Assembly (NCBI GenBank): GCA_950295325.1
Contig: OX485808.1
Location: forward strand, 10,482,501 to 10,546,500
Reading direction: 5' to 3'
DNA: 64,000 nucleotides
Source: Polytrichum commune
Taxonomy: Eukaryota > Streptophyta > Polytrichopsida > Polytrichales > Polytrichaceae
Made by a program: the position numbers and the translations under genes. The notes under the pieces are model-generated. The model had not been told where the DNA came from. It made no database searches and was given only the letters and a program-made list of their open reading frames with translations. Each line of letters opens with the position of its first letter. Position 1 is the first letter of the stretch. Shown here piece after piece: positions 59,299 through 64,000 of this stretch.

Positions 59299-61745
59299 AT
59301 TGCCAACTTGGATGCAGACGGATTGTCTCGCAATCCAAGTCCTTCAGATGAGGATTTAACTAGAGCCAGGTGACATGGAGATTGTGATCGTGAGGCAGTG
59401 CCGGGTTGGCATGCTGTCACATATCTCACAATGATTTCGGGATTGGCTGTTGAGATCTTTGTAGAAGAACAAGATGAGGAGGTTGATAAATCTCTCGTTG
59501 TTAGTGATGTGTGGGAAGACCAGGCGGTCTTGCACAAACTTCAACAAGGGATATTTCCTCTTGGACTATCTGCTATGGAGCGAGATAGAGTTAGTCACCG
59601 GATAACAAGGTTTCGTTGGGCAAACAACTTGTTATTTCGTGTGTGGCCGAACGGAACGAGGCGCATCGTTCCAAGGCCAGATCAAAGAGCTTCTTTGGTG
59701 CGGCAAGTGCACGAGGAGCTTGGACATTTTGGAGTGCGAAGGACGCACTCTATGTTGCGTAACCAATATTGGTGGACTGGTATGTATCAACAGGTTGCCA
59801 CTTATGTTTCTCGGTGTGAAGTATGTGACCGGGTCAGGTCAAGTTTTAATACTTTGTCACCTCAACTTCAGCCTTTACCTATTATGGGCTTGGGATATCG
59901 TTGGTCTTTGGATTTTGCCGGACCGCTTACTATCACTCCACGTGGTTCCAAGTATGTGCTTGTGATGGTGGAGCATTTTAGTAAGTGGATTGAACTCGTG
60001 GCTCTTCCCCAAAATTCCTCAGAATTGGCGGCTATGGCATTTCTTGATCGAGTTTTGGCACGATTTGGAGCACCTGCAGAGGTGTTGACGGATCAAGGAA
60101 GAGAATTCCTTGGATCTTTCGAGGCTTTGTGTACCAAGGCTTTTATTGATCATCGGACAACTTCCAGAGATCACCCTGAGGCAGATGGCTTAGCTGAACG
60201 AGTTGTTCAGACGGTTAAGCGCGGTTTGCGGAAGTATGGATTGCTTCATGGCAACCATCGCGATTGGGACTTGATGTTACCATGGATATCAATGGGTTAT
60301 CGTTTCAGCAGGCAAGCATCTTTGGCATCCTATAGTCCTTGGGGCCATTCACGATCAGGGTACTACTTTCAGGACAAAGGACTTAAGGACTTTGTCGCAT
60401 TGATCTTGGTTTTTATCATGATTTACTATTATTTGATCAATAAATTTTACATAAATAAGTAGATAGTTCATAACATTTATCAAGAAAGATTTTTATTATT
60501 ATTTAATAATCACCCTACACCCTAAACCCTAAACCCTAGGCCACATCAATGGCATTTTTTTGCTATTTAGGTGTGCATTGGTGGTCAATTATTTCCTGTT
60601 ATGTATCTTGGTACCTTGGTAAAAGTGTCATGTGTCCATTCATATAAATTTTTTTGTCCAATTCTAATACTAGGCGTTCCTTTTACGTGTGGCCGTGAGT
60701 ATATGTATGTTTGGACATGTTTGGTGCCACATGTAAAGTTGGGCAATTGCTATTCAACACATATTTGGTTCTATTGGTATACACTTGAACGATGAGTGTG
60801 AGGAAAAAATTTGGGATCATTTCGATTGATTCTTGTTGTCCTTTTCATTCCTTGATCCTAAGGTGAACAATTAAGACAACACTCCTGAATGTCCTTTAAG
60901 GAATCAAAAGGATATCTTAGATGACCCTATTCCTTCTAAATTAACTTTGTCAGTGTACTCGATATGGAGTATGAAATGTAAGTATGATCCAAAATATTCT
61001 TCACAATACAAATCTAAGCATACCAAGCATGTGAAGTTATCCAAAAAAGTCCGTTTTCCGTTAGACGGCCAAAAGTAGTATCCTAACCGTGAATGGCCCC
61101 CCTTACCAACTCTTGTATGGACGGGAACCAATTTTACCTAGCTCGGTGCGAGAGAAATTGGCTCCCGTGGTAAACTTGGATGATCCAGATGTTTGGGCTC
61201 AATGTCTTCATGACCGAGCAACGTTCTTCCAAAAGGCCATGCCTATGGCTATGGAGAACTTAAATATTGCTCAACATCGTGATACATTACGGTATGTCCG
61301 GATCCGCAGTGGAGCTTATCGACCTCAGGTTCGTAGATTTTCCAAGGGGGATTATGTTTACTTGCAACAGGAGGCGCCTACGACATTGGATATCAAGGTT
61401 GGGCGCACGATTTTGCGAGTAAAAGATGTCTTGCCAAGTGGTATATTATTGCTTGAAGGCAAGGATGGACGGGAATGTCGTGAGCATTCAAAGAATTGTG
61501 CTCCATGTCACCTTCCCATCGACGGCTCTGTGCATCCCGAGTTGGCGGTTGTACCACAGGGTCTGCCTTGTTATGTTTGTGGAGAGAAGAAAGGAGCTGC
61601 AACAATGTTATTGTGCGACTAATGTCAACGTGGATGGCACATGGTATGTTTGACACCTTCATTTTTTACTCTTCCTTCTGGCAATTGGGTTTGTCCTCGT
61701 TGTCGGAAAGCCTCTCATTCCGTGGCCGTTAATGGTCATGATTGA
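59299..61745 (+). pseudogene. Gypsy integrase with C-terminal PHD finger, interrupted
   Basis: Continues in frame after the TGA and a second TGA (59371-59373, at a usual Trp). Integrase parts: zinc domain (HEELGHFGVRRTHSML ... CEVCDRV), core with LDFAGPL, TDQGREFLGSF and an Asp/Glu region (HPEADGLAERVVQTVKRGL). A TIR element (60341-61100) plus duplication splits ASYSP from YQLLYGREPILPSSV; the frame is otherwise kept. After 61105 the protein goes on to a basic domain (RRFSKGDYVYLQQ) and a PHD finger: CYVCGEKKGA, LLCD, a TAA (61620-61622) at a variable PHD position, CQRGWHMVC, then WVCPRC, with a final stop at 61743. PHD fingers read histone H3 tails, so this could guide integration. Confidence 0.88.
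60341..61100. mobile_element. 760-bp TIR element inserted in the gypsy integrase
   Basis: Termini GGGGCCATTCACG are inverted at 61088-61100, with similarity continuing inward to GTACTAC/ATACTAC. The target duplication is CCTT (60337-60340 and 61101-61104), or CTT if the right end is one base longer. Removing the element and one duplication restores the integrase frame exactly. It contains a short ACCCTAAACCCTAAACCC run (60511-60538). The small frames inside are not credible genes. Superfamily not assigned; a 3-bp duplication would suggest PIF/Harbinger or CACTA. Confidence 0.88.
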
Positions 61746-62070
61746 GAATTTTGTGGATGTTTACCACATGTTTTAGTGGTGAAGTTGTTATTTAGTTGGT
61801 TGGAAATTTTATGGAATTAAGACCACATTGAAAGAGTTATCCAAGAATTCAACATTAATTGTTGAAGGCGATTAAGGATGGGGCTCACATTGCACCCAGC
61901 CTACAGTTCTTGGATTACTTTGTCAATCACGAGTTTAATTCCTTCGATTACTACTACCCAATTAAATATGTATAGATGTAGCAACAACTTCATCATGTTC
62001 AACAACTCTACCGATGAGTGTATTTGTTCCTAGTCGATTGGAGGGGCTCCTTATCTGCTAATGGGGGCAT

Positions 62071-62720
62071 TTGAAGAGGTGGTTGTTTAGCATTTTAGTT
62101 TGCTATTTTATTTTGCTAATTGATGTTGACAACGACACTCAATCTGTTGTGTTTAACGATCTTAGTTTACACGACAGCTGTCACGTGAGGTGACATCGGG
62201 GGCTAAGTTACGTCAATTTAGGAGTAAATGGACTCCATTAGGAGTCCATGTGTGTTGGGATGAGTAACGGACTCCATTGGGAGTCCTAGTTAGTTGTTCA
62301 TCCACTCCATGGATGAACTCCACATAGGATTGGGGTTGTATGGAGAGGAAGGCCACTTGACTTGCCATTGTTGTCAAGTCAAGTCTTGTGAGTGTGTTTT
62401 GAGAGAGAGAGAGAGAGCTTGTTGTTGTTTTCTCATGGCTATGGTGTAGTAGATTATGAGTAAAGCCTTTGCATTCTTTCTCCACCACTTGCACTCTTGG
62501 ATTCTCCCTTCGTGGAGTGAGAGATAGCTTGACTCTTGTGTGTGAATTTCAGAGTTTCTTAAGCTTTGTAAGAAGACATTTTAGTTTCTTAAGCTTGGAG
62601 AGAGAAACCCTCATCTTGAAGAGGTGGTTGTTTAGCATTTTAGTTTGCTATTTTATTTTGCTAATTGATGTTGACAACGACACTCGATCTGTTGTGTTTA
62701 ACGATCTTAGTTTACACAAC
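62071..62720. repeat. Rearranged 3' end of the gypsy element (internal segment on both sides of the LTR)
   Basis: A ~105-bp segment beginning TTGAAGAGGTGGTTG occurs at 62071-62174, directly before the 3' LTR, and again at 62616-62720, directly after the truncated LTR, with two or three changes. It is absent near the 5' LTR. Confidence 0.85.
62179..62613 (+). repeat. 3' LTR of the gypsy element (truncated)
   Basis: Nearly identical to 52275-52705. It differs mainly by a longer GA run and a T/C change, and ends abruptly at the second copy of the internal segment. Confidence 0.88.
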
Positions 62721-64000
62721 AACATGTATGTTACTTTTCTATAGAGGTGCCTTCCCTAGGACATGAAAAAAATGGCATCATGTCTTACAATGAGAGTAGA
62801 TTATGATATGCTCCTACTATATTAGACAACGATTCTAAATTTGACGATTAACCCAATTGGAAGTATGGTCTATGTGATCAACTAAACAAATTCTGGTGCA
62901 TGTTTTCAGGCATTTCCGTGCAACACTCACCACTCGCACGACACAATCTAACCCTAACCCTAAAACAAATTGGTGACGTGGCCGCCTGAGAGGGCAACAT
63001 TTCGGGAAGAGGCTATAAGCCTCCTCCTGGAAGAGAAAAAATAAATCTTTATTTTGATCTTTGACTTATAACTTATGCATCTCACCTCATATTGTGAATC
63101 ATGCAATCTTTGTGATTCATTGCAATTGGTAACACTCGAATAAGACAATTCCGGATCCATTCCGTGAGCCAAGACTCCATGTGCACTTGGAATTGTCCAC
63201 AATAGTGCCACATACTATAACTTACTCCGCATTCTTACATTTTGTTTTCTTTACAAATACATAAAAGAAAGCTGTTTATCACCGGCTACCGGTGGCTGTC
63301 CAAACGAAGACTGGACGTGCCGGTAACCGGCCGCAGCCGACCTCAGTCATTAAGATGCGCTCTCGTCCTGTCTCTTGTTCGACGGCTGGAGAATCGTGGC
63401 CGAAACTCTGTTATATTTGCATCTTTAAGTCTCCTCGTAGCCTCCTTCGATCCGCTCAATCACTCCACTGATGCGACAGTATAACAATCTATTCTACAAG
63501 TCAGCCTGGGTTCAAGGCTGCTAAGTTACCTTGAAGCCTTCGTAAGTTACGTAGCATGTGCTTATGTTGATACTTGATCTGCAGAGTCGACTGAGTTAGA
63601 ACGTAAACTTCATTAGTTGAGCCTGTTGCAAGAATAGCCGAAAGATTGGGAGCTAGGGAGCGGTTTATGAGTTTGAAGGAAGTGCAGAGCTTCTCTTAGG
63701 TTATCTGAACACTGCTGTGAAGTCCTCTACACAATCGGGTGGCATTATAGGGCTTCATCATCCTGCAGCTCAAGGTTTGAGAAAATATATCTGTCACTCT
63801 ATTCCCCCCTTCGGAGTTTCTTTACATTGTGTACCCATTTTTGTAGGATGTCTTGTAATATACTTTTCAACTTCATTGGAGGTGTCTGTAGCTGAAATGG
63901 GGATTCAAATGTACCTCCAAATTTACCAGCTTTCGACCTCGGTCAGCATTTCATCCTTAAAGATTTGAGAGAATCTGTCTAAACTCCGTTCCTTCTTCGG
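62721..64000. other. No supported gene; telomere-like motif at 62949
   Basis: TAACCCTAACCCTAAA lies at about 62949-62965. A GC-rich stretch at 63275-63345 contains inverted CCGGTAACCGG-type motifs. Open frames are short and unrecognised. The window may end inside a promoter or a further transposon. Confidence 0.4.

Larger units (their letters stand above)
52275..62720 (+). mobile_element. Ty3/gypsy-type LTR retrotransposon carrying a cytosine methyltransferase and PHD finger
   Basis: A 5' LTR (52275-52705) and a truncated 3' LTR (62179-62613) start TGTCACGTGAGG and are nearly identical. The internal region codes, in one frame from 53740 to 61745, for gag with zinc knuckle, a second knuckle, aspartic protease, a DNMT3-like cytosine-5 methyltransferase, RT, RNase H, integrase and a PHD finger. 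The RT-RNase H-integrase order defines Ty3/gypsy. Stops separate blocks at 54868, 57835, 59296, 59371 and 61620. The 3' end is rearranged: a ~105-bp internal segment flanks the 3' LTR on both sides. A 760-bp TIR element interrupts the integrase. I found no clear primer-binding site or target duplication, so the outer limits are approximate. Confidence 0.93.

Noticed and set aside
59398-60462. Integrase ending naturally at 60462
   Set aside because: The last ~40 residues come from an inserted TIR element; the true continuation resumes at 61105.
60571-60795. 74-aa open frame inside the 760-bp TIR element
   Set aside because: No motif, short, and inside a non-autonomous element; chance open frame.

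Overview
This is nuclear DNA of a land plant. It has GT-AG introns of roughly 80 to 1,600 bp, complete multi-exon host genes (an SBT2-type subtilase and an eEF1A lysine methyltransferase 4-like gene) and typical plant transposons (Copia, CACTA/EnSpm, Ty3-gypsy, short TIR elements). The DUF7869 transposase and the cytosine methyltransferase carried by a gypsy element are more typical of non-flowering lineages, so I lean towards a bryophyte, lycophyte or fern. The sequence alone does not fix the species.

Layout. 1-2.5 kb: the first visible part of an unrecognised minus-strand gene, with a cluster of short palindromes and a possible promoter upstream. 2.5-5.9 kb: gene-poor, with a 549-bp TIR element, a tRNA-like fold and telomere-like repeats. 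5.9-6.7 kb: an array of 15 palindromes spaced at only two distances (about 38 or 73 bp). 6.9-10.0 kb: a two-exon DUF7869 transposase-like gene of about 983 aa. 10.96-29.77 kb: a Copia retrotransposon on the minus strand with almost identical 297-bp LTRs. It is split by a 14.2-kb CACTA-type element (13875-28094) that carries an intact spliced TNP2 transposase, an intact second Ptta/En/Spm-type gene, and spliced fragments of host genes (a BET1-like SNARE and a GNAT-like protein).

30.8-38.9 kb: a pogo-type MITE, then an intact 10-exon subtilase (855 aa, minus strand) whose introns hold small inverted-repeat elements and copies of its own exon ends. 41.1-44.5 kb: an intact 7-exon eEF1A lysine methyltransferase-like gene (263 aa, plus strand) with a telo-box just upstream. 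44.5-52.3 kb: AT-rich, TE-derived sequence with several inverted-repeat elements. 52.3-62.7 kb: a Ty3/gypsy-type element coding in one frame for gag, protease, a DNMT3-like cytosine-5 methyltransferase, RT/RNase H, integrase and a C-terminal PHD finger. The methyltransferase ORF ends in UAG-CAA-UUA, the classic leaky-stop context, in frame with RT. This copy is decayed: it has nonsense codons, YIND instead of YIDD, and a 760-bp TIR element inside the integrase. 62.7-64 kb: no gene that I can support.

Strongest candidates for undescribed biology: (1) the methyltransferase plus PHD gypsy element with a leaky-stop context; (2) the two-spacing palindrome array next to a DUF7869 transposase; (3) the gene-capturing CACTA element with unusual termini nested in a Copia element.
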